Source of the DNA: Allorhodoferax sp032337135
GTDB lineage: Bacteria; Pseudomonadota; Gammaproteobacteria; Burkholderiales; Burkholderiaceae_C
DNA: 64,000 nt
Reading direction: 5' to 3'
Assembly: GCF_032337135.1 (NCBI RefSeq)
Contig: NZ_JAVXZZ010000001.1
Span: forward strand, 1,426,001 to 1,490,000
The position numbers and the translations under genes are program-made. How positions within the stretch are numbered: position 1 is the stretch's first letter; every line of letters begins with the position of its first letter. Positions 7,720 to 16,772 of this stretch are shown piece by piece. The notes beneath the pieces are model-generated. The model worked only from the letters and a program-made list of their open reading frames with translations, did not search any database and was not told where the DNA came from.

Positions 7720-9798
7720 ATGGCCACCACCCCCAACACCCAACAAATGGCCAGCGCCATCCGCGCCTTGGCCATGGACGCTGTTCAACAAGCCAACTCG
7801 GGCCACCCCGGCGCGCCCATGGGCATGGCCGACATGGCCGTGGCACTGTGGGGTGAGCACCTGCGCCACAACCCCGCTAATCCGCAGTGGGCCAACCGCG
7901 ACCGTTTCGTGCTGTCCAACGGCCACGGCTCGATGCTGATCTACGCCCTGCTGCACCTCACCGGCTACAAGCTGCCGATGGCTGAGCTGAAGAACTTCCG
8001 CCAGTTGCACAGCAAGACCGCGGGCCACCCCGAAGTGGGCATCACCCCCGGCGTGGAAACCACCACCGGCCCGCTGGGCCAGGGCATCACAAATGCCGTG
8101 GGCATGGCGCTGGCAGAGAAGCTGCTGGCCAACGAATTCAACCGCGAAGGCCACGCCGTGGTCGACCACAACACCTACGTGTTCCTGGGCGACGGCTGCA
8201 TGATGGAAGGCATCAGCCACGAAGCCTGCGCACTGGCCGCGAGCTGGAAGCTGAACAAGCTGATCGCCCTGTACGACGACAACGGCATCTCCATCGACGG
8301 CCAGGTCGGCCCCTGGTTCTCCGAACAGGTGGCCCTGCGCTTCCTGGCCTACGGCTGGAACGTCATCGGCCCCGTGGACGGCCACGACACCGCCGCCGTG
8401 TCTGCCGCCATTGCCCAGGCCAAGACCAGCACCGACAAGCCTTCGCTGATCGTCTGCAAGACCCACATCGGCAAGGGCAGCCCCAACCGCGCCAACACGG
8501 CCAAGGCCCACGGCGAACCCCTGGGTGCGGAAGAGATCAAGCTCACCCGCGAATCCATCGGCTGGAGCCATGCCCCCTTCGTGATCCCCAAGGACGTGTA
8601 CGCCGACTGGGACGCCAAGGCCAAGGGCGCTGCCGCCGAGAAGGCCTGGAAGGAAAAGTTCGAGGCCTACAAGGCGGCCTACCCGGCCCTCGCCAAGGAA
8701 CTGCTGCGCCGCCTCAAGGGTGACCTGCCCAAGAACTTCGTGCAGGTGGCGGTGGACACCGTCATCAACGCCCACGAAAAGGCCGAGACCGTGGCCAGCC
8801 GCAAGGCCAGCCAGCTGGCGCTGGAAGCCTTCACCGCCGCCCTGCCCGAACTGCTGGGCGGATCCGCGGACCTGACCGGCTCGAACCTGACCAACACCAA
8901 GTCCACGCCCAACCTGCGCTTCGACGGCCAGGGCAATGTGGTGAACACGGAAGCGGGTGTGGGTGGACGCCACATCAACTACGGCGTGCGCGAGTTCGGC
9001 ATGGCCGCCATCATGAATGGCGTGGCCCTGCACGGCGGCTTCATCCCCTACGGTGGCACTTTCCTCACCTTCTCCGACTACAGCCGCAATGCCATCCGCA
9101 TGGCTGCGCTGATGAAGCAGCGCGTGATCCATGTGTTCACGCACGACTCCATCGGCCTGGGTGAAGACGGCCCGACCCACCAGTCGATCGAACACGCCGC
9201 TTCGCTGCGCCTGATTCCGAACCTGGACGTCTGGCGTCCTGCCGACACGGCCGAGACCGCCGTGGCCTGGACCGTGGCACTGCAGAACGAGACCAAGCCG
9301 ACCGCCCTGCTGCTCTCCCGCCAGAACCTGGCCTACGCCCCCAAGGGCGACTCGGCCGAGGCGCCCGACGCCAGCGGCCTGGACGCCATCACCCGCGGTG
9401 CCTACGTGCTGTCCGAGCCCTCGGACATCGGTGTGAAGAAAAAGGCCCAGGCCGTGATCATCGCCACCGGCTCCGAAGTGCAACTGGCCCTGGCGGCGCA
9501 GAAGCAACTGGCCGAACGCAAGATTGCCGTGCGCGTGGTTTCCATGCCCTCCACCACCACCTTCGACCGCCAGAGCAGCGACTACAAGTCGCAGGTGCTG
9601 CCGGCTGGCTTGCCGCGCGTGGCCGTGGAAATGGGTTCGACCGACGGCTGGTGGAAGTACGGTGTGTCTGCCGTGGTCGGCATCGACACCTATGGTGAGT
9701 CCGCCCCGGCGCCGGTGCTGTTCAAGCACTTCGGCTTCACCCCCGAGAACGTGGCCGACACCGTGGAAGCCGTGCTGGCCAAAGCCCGCCGCAAATAA
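7720..9798 (+). CDS. tkt: Transketolase
   Basis: The protein has 692 residues, normal length for the family, and starts at ATG 7720 with CGGAG at 7706-7710. It is a thiamine-diphosphate enzyme that moves two-carbon ketol units between sugar phosphates in the pentose phosphate pathway and Calvin cycle. Visible hallmarks are the N-terminal QANSGHPGAPMGMADMA, the ThDP/metal-binding GDGCMMEGISHEA and LYDDNGISIDG, and the pyrimidine-domain HDSIGLGEDGPTHQ. It lies 45 bp before gap, with which it probably shares a transcript. This is a standard central-carbon gene with backbone-like base composition. Confidence 0.98.
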   Translation: MATTPNTQQMASAIRALAMDAVQQANSGHPGAPMGMADMAVALWGEHLRHNPANPQWANRDRFVLSNGHGSMLIYALLHLTGYKLPMAELKNFRQLHSKTAGHPEVGITPGVETTTGPLGQGITNAVGMALAEKLLANEFNREGHAVVDHNTYVFLGDGCMMEGISHEACALAASWKLNKLIALYDDNGISIDGQVGPWFSEQVALRFLAYGWNVIGPVDGHDTAAVSAAIAQAKTSTDKPSLIVCKTHIGKGSPNRANTAKAHGEPLGAEEIKLTRESIGWSHAPFVIPKDVYADWDAKAKGAAAEKAWKEKFEAYKAAYPALAKELLRRLKGDLPKNFVQVAVDTVINAHEKAETVASRKASQLALEAFTAALPELLGGSADLTGSNLTNTKSTPNLRFDGQGNVVNTEAGVGGRHINYGVREFGMAAIMNGVALHGGFIPYGGTFLTFSDYSRNAIRMAALMKQRVIHVFTHDSIGLGEDGPTHQSIEHAASLRLIPNLDVWRPADTAETAVAWTVALQNETKPTALLLSRQNLAYAPKGDSAEAPDASGLDAITRGAYVLSEPSDIGVKKKAQAVIIATGSEVQLALAAQKQLAERKIAVRVVSMPSTTTFDRQSSDYKSQVLPAGLPRVAVEMGSTDGWWKYGVSAVVGIDTYGESAPAPVLFKHFGFTPENVADTVEAVLAKARRK

Positions 9799-9843
9799 GT
9801 TGCCTGCATCGATTTCAGTGTTTTAACTTCGGAGAAAAAGCAA

Positions 9844-10842
<999 letters not shown>

Positions 10843-10861
10843 TCGGCAATTACCTGCCAAG

Positions 10862-10890
10862 AAAAAGCGCCCTGCGGGGCGCTTTTTTGT
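10862..10890 (+). terminator. Rho-independent terminator after gap
   Basis: The stem AAGCGCCC / GGGGCGCTT closes on a TGC loop and is followed by TTTTTT. It starts 20 bases after the gap stop codon and ends the tkt-gap transcript. Confidence 0.92.
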
Positions 10891-10902
10891 TTTCACCTGT
10901 CG

Positions 10903-10960
10903 TTTTGGCCTGTGGCCCGCGTATTGGTTGCGTAGGCAGCTATCAAAAACAGAGCGAATG
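10903..10960 (+). repeat. Dispersed intergenic repeat, copy 3
   Basis: It reads TTTTGGCCTGTGGCCCGC, then TTGCGTAGGCAGCTATCAA, then AGAGCGAATG, the same block order as the copies at 1948-2007 and 7049-7110. It fills the space between the gap terminator and the convergent SMP-30 gene. Confidence 0.7.
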
Positions 10961-10973
10961 CTGGGGCGTTGGT

Positions 10974-11891
10974 TCAGTCCGCGAACTGCATGAAGTTCAC
11001 CGGCAAGCCCGGCGTAGCCACCTGGCGGTAGAACACGCTGCCCGAGTCCGGCAATGCGGCCAGCTCATCGGCAGGGCGGCCCTTGCTGGCCGTGGTGACG
11101 TACAGCGTGCGCAGGTCCTCACCGCCGAAGCAAGGCATGGTCGGGCACTGGGCCGGCAGTTCCATCTCCTGCTGCAGGCTGCCGTCGGTTGCAAAGCGGC
11201 AGACCACGCGGCCCTCGTACATGGCAGCGGTGTAGTGACCGTGCACATCCACGGCGGCGCCGTCGGGGCGGCCCTGGTAGCGCCGATCCTTCCAGGTCCA
11301 GCCTTCGGGCTTGGGGGCCACTTTCACGAAATCGCTGCGGTTGCTCAGCACGTTGGTGTTGGATGCGTGGCTGAAGGCGACCACCGTGTGGCGCGGCGTG
11401 TCGGTCCAGTACAGCGTGGACGCGTCCGGACTCCAGGCCAGGCCATTGCCGGTGAGTGCACCGCTCACATGGCAGTGCACCTGCGCAGTGCCTGAGCGGC
11501 AGTCGATGGAATACAGGGCAGCGGCATCGGCCGACTTGGTTTCGTCCACGGTGCCTACCCACAGGCGCCCCTGCGGGTCGCACTTGCCGTCGTTGGCGCG
11601 CACGGTGGCGGTGTCGTAGGGCAGGGTAGCCACGAGCTCCAGGGAGCCACCCCAGTCCCGGGCGCGGTAGATGCCGTTGCGCAAGGCAATGACCAGCCCG
11701 CCACCGGCCACCGGGGCGATGCAGCCGGGCTCGGTCGGCATGTCCCAGCGCTGCACCTCACCCATGTAGGTGTTGGCGCGCAGCAGTTGCCGACCTGCGA
11801 TGTCGACCCAGTACAGGGTGCTCTCCAGCGGGTGCCAGAACGGGGACTCGCCGAGTTCGCAGCGGGAATTGGGAAGGGTTTGCCAGGGCAT
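10974..11891 (-). CDS. SMP-30/gluconolactonase/LRE family protein
   Basis: The 305-residue reading starts at ATG 11891 (MPWQTLPNSRCELGESPFW). It is a six-bladed beta-propeller of the regucalcin/gluconolactonase type, normally a metal-dependent sugar-lactone hydrolase. Candidate metal ligands are the Glu in GESPFW, the Asn in RANDGKCDPQG, and Asn and Asp in GNGLAWSPDASTLYWTDT. Length is normal. An upstream terminator at 11932-11970 separates it from amtB on the same strand, so it likely has its own promoter. The substrate sugar acid is not evident. Confidence 0.88.
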   Translation of the reverse strand: MPWQTLPNSRCELGESPFWHPLESTLYWVDIAGRQLLRANTYMGEVQRWDMPTEPGCIAPVAGGGLVIALRNGIYRARDWGGSLELVATLPYDTATVRANDGKCDPQGRLWVGTVDETKSADAAALYSIDCRSGTAQVHCHVSGALTGNGLAWSPDASTLYWTDTPRHTVVAFSHASNTNVLSNRSDFVKVAPKPEGWTWKDRRYQGRPDGAAVDVHGHYTAAMYEGRVVCRFATDGSLQQEMELPAQCPTMPCFGGEDLRTLYVTTASKGRPADELAALPDSGSVFYRQVATPGLPVNFMQFAD

Positions 11892-11931
11892 GGGAATCAC
11901 AGTGTGCGCACAAACCGGGGGTTTTACCAGC

Positions 11932-11970
11932 AAAAAAAAGCGCCCGAAGGGCACAGGGCTCCTTCGGGCG
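11932..11970 (-). terminator. Rho-independent terminator downstream of amtB
   Basis: On the minus strand the stem CGCCCGAAGG / CCTTCGGGCG is followed by a run of eight T. It lies about 150 bases past the amtB stop and upstream of the lactonase gene. Confidence 0.88.
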
Positions 11971-12119
11971 GCAATCGACTCACTTCGGTCCCGGTACGTA
12001 ACCGGGATGACGGGTTCGCCTTCAAACGTATAACTGCGTTGCTTCGTCTCGCCGTGCGATTCGCACTGTCTTCGACTGCGCGCCTTGTTCTACGCTCGAA
12101 TGCAAACCCGTCAGAGGGT

Positions 12120-13667
12120 TTAGCGGTTGTAGGCGGTTTCGCCGTGGCTGGTGATGTCCAGACCTTCGCGTTCGTCTTCTTCGCTGACACGCAGGCCGAT
12201 GGTCAGGTCCACGAGCTTGAAGGCCACGAAGGACACGATACCGGACCACAGCACGGTCACACCCACAGCCTTGGCTTGGGTCAGTACCTGGGCGCCCATG
12301 GTGTAGGCGTCGGCGGTGACCATGGCCACGGTGGTCCAGTCAGCCACGAGGCTGGGGCCACCCAGGTTGGGGCTGTTGAACACGCCGGTCAGCAAGGCAC
12401 CCAGGATGCCGCAGACACCGTGCACGCCGAACACGTCCAGCGAGTCGTCCGCACCGAGCAGCTTCTTCAGACCATTCACACCCCACAGACCGGCAAAACC
12501 GGAGAGGAAGCCGATGATCAGGGCACCACCGATACCGACGTTGCCGGCAGCGGGGGTGATGGCCACCAGGCCAGCGACGGCACCGGAAGCAGCACCCAGC
12601 ATGGAAGCCTTGCCACGCAGCATGGCTTCACCCAGGCACCAGGCCAGCACAGCGGCGGCGGTGGCACCGAAGGTGTTGATGAAGGCCAGGGCAGCGAAAC
12701 CGTTGGCTTCCAGGGCGGAGCCGGCGTTGAAACCGAACCAACCCACCCACAGCAGGGAAGCACCGACCATGGTCAGTGTCAGGCTGTGAGGCGCCATGGC
12801 TTCCTTGCCGTAACCGATACGCTTGCCGACCATGAAGGCACCGACCAGACCGGCGACAGCGGCGTTGATGTGCACCACGGTACCGCCGGCGAAGTCCAGC
12901 GCGCCCCACTGCCACAGCAGACCGGCCTTGCTGTTCATCTCATCGACCACACCAGCGGCGGTGTAGGCGTCAGGACCCATCCAGAACCACACCATGTGGG
13001 CGATGGGAGCGTAGGAGAAGGTGAACCACAGGACCATGAAGGCCAGCACGGCGGAAAACTTCATGCGCTCGGCGAACGCGCCCACAATCAGTGCACCGGT
13101 GATGCCGGCAAACGTGGCCTGGAAGGCAGCGAACACGATTTCGGGGATGTACACGCCCTTGCTGAAGGTGGCAGCGTTGGCGAAGGTGCCTGCAGCGTTG
13201 TCCCAAATGCCCTTCATGAGCACGCGGTCGAAGCCACCGATGTAGGCGTTGCCTTCTGTGAACGCCAGGCTGTAGCCGTACAGGAACCACAGCACCACGA
13301 TCAGCGAGAAGGTGACCATGACCTGCATCAGCACCGACAGCATGTTCTTGGAGCGCACCAGGCCACCGTAGAACAGGGCCAGACCCGGCACGGTCATCAG
13401 GATGACCAGCAGGGTGGAGACCATCATCCAGGCGGTGTCGCCCTTGTTGGGTACGGGCGCTGGTGCGGCGGCAGCGTCAGCCGCGGGCGCGGCAGCAGCA
13501 GCGGCCGGAGCTGCGGCAGCAGCGGGTGCGGGGGCTTCAGCCGCGGCAGGCGCCGAGGCGGTGGCCGCAGGGGCGTCGGCCGCGGGCGCGGCGGACTGGG
13601 CCAGGGCCACAGAGCCTGCACCGAGCAGGCTCCAGCCCAAGACCATGGAAGCAATCAGTTTTTTCAT
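12120..13667 (-). CDS. amtB: Ammonium transporter with long Ala/Pro-rich periplasmic linker
   Basis: The 515-residue protein has a signal peptide (MKKLIASMVLGWSLLGAGSV, then ALAQ). A stretch of almost only Ala and Pro follows (about residues 24-72), and then the eleven-helix Amt core begins near DTAWMMVSTLL. Core motifs include GLALFYGGLVRSKN and FGVHGVCGILGALLTGVF. The protein forms a trimeric ammonium channel gated by PII. It lies 23 bp after glnK on the same strand, the classic glnK-amtB operon, usually nitrogen-regulated. The Ala/Pro spacer is longer than in enteric AmtB. The C-terminal tail (YNR end) is the part expected to contact GlnK. Confidence 0.96.
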   Translation of the reverse strand: MKKLIASMVLGWSLLGAGSVALAQSAAPAADAPAATASAPAAAEAPAPAAAAAPAAAAAAPAADAAAAPAPVPNKGDTAWMMVSTLLVILMTVPGLALFYGGLVRSKNMLSVLMQVMVTFSLIVVLWFLYGYSLAFTEGNAYIGGFDRVLMKGIWDNAAGTFANAATFSKGVYIPEIVFAAFQATFAGITGALIVGAFAERMKFSAVLAFMVLWFTFSYAPIAHMVWFWMGPDAYTAAGVVDEMNSKAGLLWQWGALDFAGGTVVHINAAVAGLVGAFMVGKRIGYGKEAMAPHSLTLTMVGASLLWVGWFGFNAGSALEANGFAALAFINTFGATAAAVLAWCLGEAMLRGKASMLGAASGAVAGLVAITPAAGNVGIGGALIIGFLSGFAGLWGVNGLKKLLGADDSLDVFGVHGVCGILGALLTGVFNSPNLGGPSLVADWTTVAMVTADAYTMGAQVLTQAKAVGVTVLWSGIVSFVAFKLVDLTIGLRVSEEDEREGLDITSHGETAYNR

Positions 13668-13690
13668 GGTGGTGATCCTGAGAATTGGAA

Positions 13691-14029
13691 TTACAGGGCT
13701 TCCTTGCCGGTCTCGCCGGTGCGGATGCGGATGACTTGTTCGACGTCGTAGACAAAGATCTTGCCGTCGCCGATCTTCCCGGTGCGGGCAGCACCTTCGA
13801 TGGCTTCGATGACCTGTTCGACGAGGGCGTCGTCGACGGCAGCCTCGAGCTTGACCTTGGGCAGGAAGTCGACCACGTACTCGGCGCCGCGGTACAGCTC
13901 GGTGTGGCCCTTCTGGCGGCCGAAGCCCTTGACTTCGGTGACGGTAATACCCTGTACGCCAATACCGGAGAGGGCTTCACGCACCTCGTCCAGCTTGAAC
14001 GGTTTGATGATGGCCGTTACTAGTTTCAT
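13691..14029 (-). CDS. glnK: Nitrogen regulatory protein P-II
   Basis: The protein has 112 residues and a strong ribosome site (AGGAGAAACC before the ATG). It senses ATP/ADP and 2-oxoglutarate and, in its unmodified state, blocks AmtB through the T-loop. The T-loop carries Tyr51 in ELYRGAEYVVDFLPK, the uridylylation site. The B-loop is EGAARTGKIGDGKIFV and the C-terminal IRIRTGETG is typical. Cotranscription with amtB supports glnK rather than glnB. Confidence 0.95.
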   Translation of the reverse strand: MKLVTAIIKPFKLDEVREALSGIGVQGITVTEVKGFGRQKGHTELYRGAEYVVDFLPKVKLEAAVDDALVEQVIEAIEGAARTGKIGDGKIFVYDVEQVIRIRTGETGKEAL

Positions 14030-14227
14030 GGTTTCTCCTGGTTAGGTGGGAGCGGCTGGCGGCTGCGGCCCACGGGGTCATATAGAAGGCTGTCGGGGGT
14101 TGCACCTGCCATCAGCAGGCGGTGGCCCCAGGGGACGCAGGGCTAAAAGCACAAGCCGTGCCAACCCGAAATCAGCGCCTCCACGCGACCCAGGGCTTGG
14201 TAAAACCCGTTGCATCCGCTAATATCA

Positions 14228-14243
14228 CTGTATAAATAAACAG
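14228..14243. promoter_or_regulatory. Perfect LexA/SOS box-like site upstream of comM
   Basis: The 16 bases CTGTATAAATAAACAG match CTGT-N8-ACAG exactly with an A/T-only centre, and flanking A and T extend the symmetry. The site lies 70 bases before the comM start and about 200 bases before glnK, so comM is the more likely target. Confidence 0.7.
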
Positions 14244-14312
14244 TCTGCACTGTTTTGGGGCTGCTTGCGCTGCGGGTGCAGCCGTATTGCACTGCTTTAG
14301 GGAGAAATTCGC

Positions 14313-15206
14313 ATGGGCTTGTCTTTGGTGCGCAGTCGATCGCTGCAAGGGCTGCAGGCCGTGGAGGTGCTGGTGGAGGTGCACTTGGCCAACGGGTTGC
14401 CAAGCTTCACGCTTGTGGGCTTGGCCGATGTCGAGGTCAAGGAAGCGCGTGAGCGGGTGCGCTGCGCGATCCAGAACGCCCGCCTGGAGTTCCCCAACAA
14501 CAAGCGCATCACGGCCAACCTGGCGCCGGCCGATCTGCCCAAGGACTCCGGCCGGCTGGACCTGCCTATCGCGTTGGGTCTGCTGGCGGCCAGCGGGCAG
14601 ATTGACGCCGCCAAGCTCGCCAACTATGAATTTGCCGGGGAGCTGTCCTTGTCCGGCGAGTTGCGCCCGGTGCGCGGCGCGCTGGCCATGGCCCTGGCAT
14701 TGCGCCAAGGCGGCAGCACGCGGGTGCTGGTGCTGCCACCGGGCAGTGCCGAGGAAGCCGCCCTGGTGCCCGACGTTTCGGTCATTCGCGCCCGCCACCT
14801 GCTGGACGTGGTGCGCCGCTTTGTCCCCACGCCCTTGCCCAACGACGATCTGACCGGCGAGGCCGACGATGGCGGCTGGGTGCGGCTGCAGCCCACGCCG
14901 CGGCGCTCCACGGCACCCGCTTTGGATTTGGCCGACGTCAAGGGCCAGGCTGGCCCGAAGCGGGCCCTCGAAATCGCAGCGGCCGGCGGCCATTCGGTAC
15001 TGTTGAGCGGGCCGCCCGGTTCCGGCAAGTCGATGCTGGCCCACCGCTTTGCCGCCCTGCTGCCGCCGCTCGACGACGAGCAGGCCTTGCAGAGCGCGGC
15101 GGTGCGTTCACTGGCGGGTCGCTTCGATCTGGCGCAATGGGGGCAGCGCCCCACCGGCAGCCCGCACCATTCGGCCAGCGCCGTGGCCCTGGTGGGTGGC
15201 GGCTGA
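14313..15206 (+). pseudogene. comM: comM/yifB, truncated by transposon insertion
   Basis: This is the first 297 codons of a YifB/ComM AAA+ ATPase, which is normally about 500 residues. ComM is a hexameric helicase that helps branch migration during natural transformation. The N-terminal domain (SLVRSRSLQGLQAVEVLVEV) and Walker A (GPPGSGKS, 233-240) are intact. The frame ends in SASAVALVGGG and a TGA supplied by inserted DNA. Walker B, sensors and the C-terminal Mg-chelatase-like region are missing here and are expected beyond the right end of the element. The ribosome site is AGGGAGA at 14299-14305. Loss of the C-terminal half should abolish ATP hydrolysis. Confidence 0.95.
15199..15203. other. 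Probable 5-bp target site copy (GCGGC) at the transposon left end
   Basis: These are the last five chromosomal bases before the 19-bp repeat array begins at 15204. They fall in the comM Gly-Gly codons. Tn7-like insertions duplicate 5 bp, so an identical GCGGC should border the right end outside this window. Confidence 0.6.
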
Positions 15207-15279
15207 TGACTGTATTATTATTTGATAATATTTCTTTTAACTGATAATTGTACCGTTATCTGATAATTTGACTTTAAAA
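15204..15279. repeat. Transposon left-end array: four 19-bp units, probable TnsB sites
   Basis: TGATGAC at 15204 and TGATAAT at 15223, 15242 and 15261 are spaced exactly 19 bp apart. Units 1 and 3 share TGTA after the head. The regular array at a transposon terminus fits transposase-binding repeats of Tn7-like elements, although the heads here are directly abutting. Confidence 0.75.
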
Positions 15280-15437
15280 TGCCTCAAGCTGAGGCGGCCC
15301 TGAAAAGCCAGACATATATCCATTTCGCCTCAGATCTGAAAATGGAGAAGGCAAGGAACGTAAATCGCATAAGGCATAGCCAAAAGCATGGGATCAAGCG
15401 TTTCGCCAAGTCCATTCTCAACGCCTTGGGGGTTTAA
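15279..15437 (+). CDS. Possible 52-residue protein at the transposon left end
   Basis: An open frame starts at ATG 15279, inside the last base of the TnsB-site array, and ends in TAA at 15437. It reads MPQAEAALKSQTYIHFASDL and ends KRFAKSILNALGV, basic and apparently alpha-helical. No ribosome site is visible. It may be a real small cargo protein or chance. The remaining 237 bases to the next gene show nothing I can support. Confidence 0.3.
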   Translation: MPQAEAALKSQTYIHFASDLKMEKARNVNRIRHSQKHGIKRFAKSILNALGV

Positions 15438-15674
15438 CAACCTGCAGAAGCCACATCCACCGCAATATTGAGCTCCATAGGCAGCAGGTGACGCGTCAGC
15501 GAGGCGCCATTTTTTCGTCCCTTCTTGCACAGGTGGGGGAAGCTACTTGGTACGGTCAAGCAAGATTCGGCGAAGTACATCCCACAAGGACTCTCCGGTT
15601 GGCACACCTGACGCCTGTAAGATGTGTAAGACAGTGCAATATTCTTGCACCGGGGAGCAGAGGAAAAATAACAT

Positions 15675-16772
15675 ATGGCATTCGAAAACCTCACGATTGG
15701 CCGCATCATCATTCATGAGATCTTCCGCATCAACGAAGATCGAAACATGGTGGAACCACGCTATGGAAATGGCTTGATTCAGCTTGATGCTGAAGCCAAA
15801 GACGCCTTGCAAAAGCGAATCACCGAAGCCCTCGGTAGTTCGTCGCACGGCGTCGAAATGAGCATCAACGACGCAGGCGCTCATAGTGTTTGGTCTTCTA
15901 CAAAGACCATCATTGAAGCGGCAGGCAGCGACGCCCAATTCATCCAGCTATCGCAAGCAATAACGGCAAAACTTGCAGCCTCGCAGACCACCAAGGTGGT
16001 ACCTGGGGGCATTGTGGTGATCATAGATGGCACTGCAGGCCACCCTGCTCGTCCTTTCGTTTGCGTCATCAAAGCGGAACCACACCCAGGGTTTATCAAG
16101 CGAGAAGAAAACGGTCACCTATTACTGGAATATCTCCGAGACCTCATCCTTACTCCTGAGGCCAAGCTGTACAAAATCGGAGCGTTTGTCCGGTCCGATG
16201 CAGCCCAAGCCAATGCTCAGCAGCCTACTGCTGGCTGGCGGGCATTTCTCTTTGATGATCTGATCACCAAGGGAAACAAGTTGGGAGCGGCTCACTATTT
16301 CTATTCAACTTTTCTGGGGTTGAAATTTCCGTCCAACAGTGCATTCCAGACCAAGGAATTCCACACGCTCACCAAGAAATTTATCAGATCAGCGGACATC
16401 AGTGAAGAAAGCCGTAGCGATCTTTTGAATGCCCTGACCGCCTACCTGAAAGCTGACCAAATCGCCACTATTCAAGTGGGAATTTTTTCAGATACCTACC
16501 TGGGGACGGCGGAACTCAAGGACGCCTACACCCACTACATGGAGCAAAACGAGTTTCCTGTACAGGCGATCCATAAAGACCTTAGTGAAGTGGCTCCCGC
16601 CCTTAAAAAGCGCAAAATCTCTTTTGGGCACAACATCAGCCTGACCGCCCCTCCAGAGGAGTTCGAGGGTTTGGTACGCATCCAATCCATTGATGGCGAC
16701 GCGGATGAGCATGGACAAGTGCCCAAGTGGACCCAAATCACCATCAGAGACCACATTCGGGAACAGGAATGA
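15675..16772 (+). CDS. Nucleoid-associated protein of the NdpA/YejK family
   Basis: The 365-residue protein starts at ATG 15675 with GAGG upstream. The N-terminus (LTIGRIIIHEIFRIN), the central GGIVVIIDGTAG with RPFVCVIKAEPHPGF, and KRKISFGHNISLTAPPEEFE near the C-terminus have the layout of the 37-kDa nucleoid-associated family. These proteins bind DNA or topoisomerase IV in E. coli, but mobile copies often sit in defence loci. It overlaps the RelA/SpoT-domain gene by ATGA, the first link in a run of five same-strand genes ending in an Argonaute. A sensor or DNA-binding role in that cluster is inference. Confidence 0.75.
   Translation: MAFENLTIGRIIIHEIFRINEDRNMVEPRYGNGLIQLDAEAKDALQKRITEALGSSSHGVEMSINDAGAHSVWSSTKTIIEAAGSDAQFIQLSQAITAKLAASQTTKVVPGGIVVIIDGTAGHPARPFVCVIKAEPHPGFIKREENGHLLLEYLRDLILTPEAKLYKIGAFVRSDAAQANAQQPTAGWRAFLFDDLITKGNKLGAAHYFYSTFLGLKFPSNSAFQTKEFHTLTKKFIRSADISEESRSDLLNALTAYLKADQIATIQVGIFSDTYLGTAELKDAYTHYMEQNEFPVQAIHKDLSEVAPALKKRKISFGHNISLTAPPEEFEGLVRIQSIDGDADEHGQVPKWTQITIRDHIREQE

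Noticed and set aside
7693..9729. 678-codon open frame antisense to transketolase
   Set aside because: It is a by-product of GC-rich codon use. The plus strand encodes an unmistakable full-length transketolase and the antisense product resembles nothing.
11787..13751. 654-codon open frame on the plus strand across amtB
   Set aside because: The minus strand carries a clear AmtB with signal peptide and membrane helices; the antisense product is low complexity (Gly, His, Gln rich).
14030..14140. Sigma-54 promoter for glnK-amtB
   Set aside because: I looked for GG-N10-GC on the minus strand; TGGCAGGTGCAAC near 14,100 has the wrong spacing, so no call is made although nitrogen control is likely.
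15434..15712. Minus-strand frame with several Cys near the transposon left end
   Set aside because: No ribosome site or recognisable motif, and it overlaps the start of a well-supported plus-strand gene.
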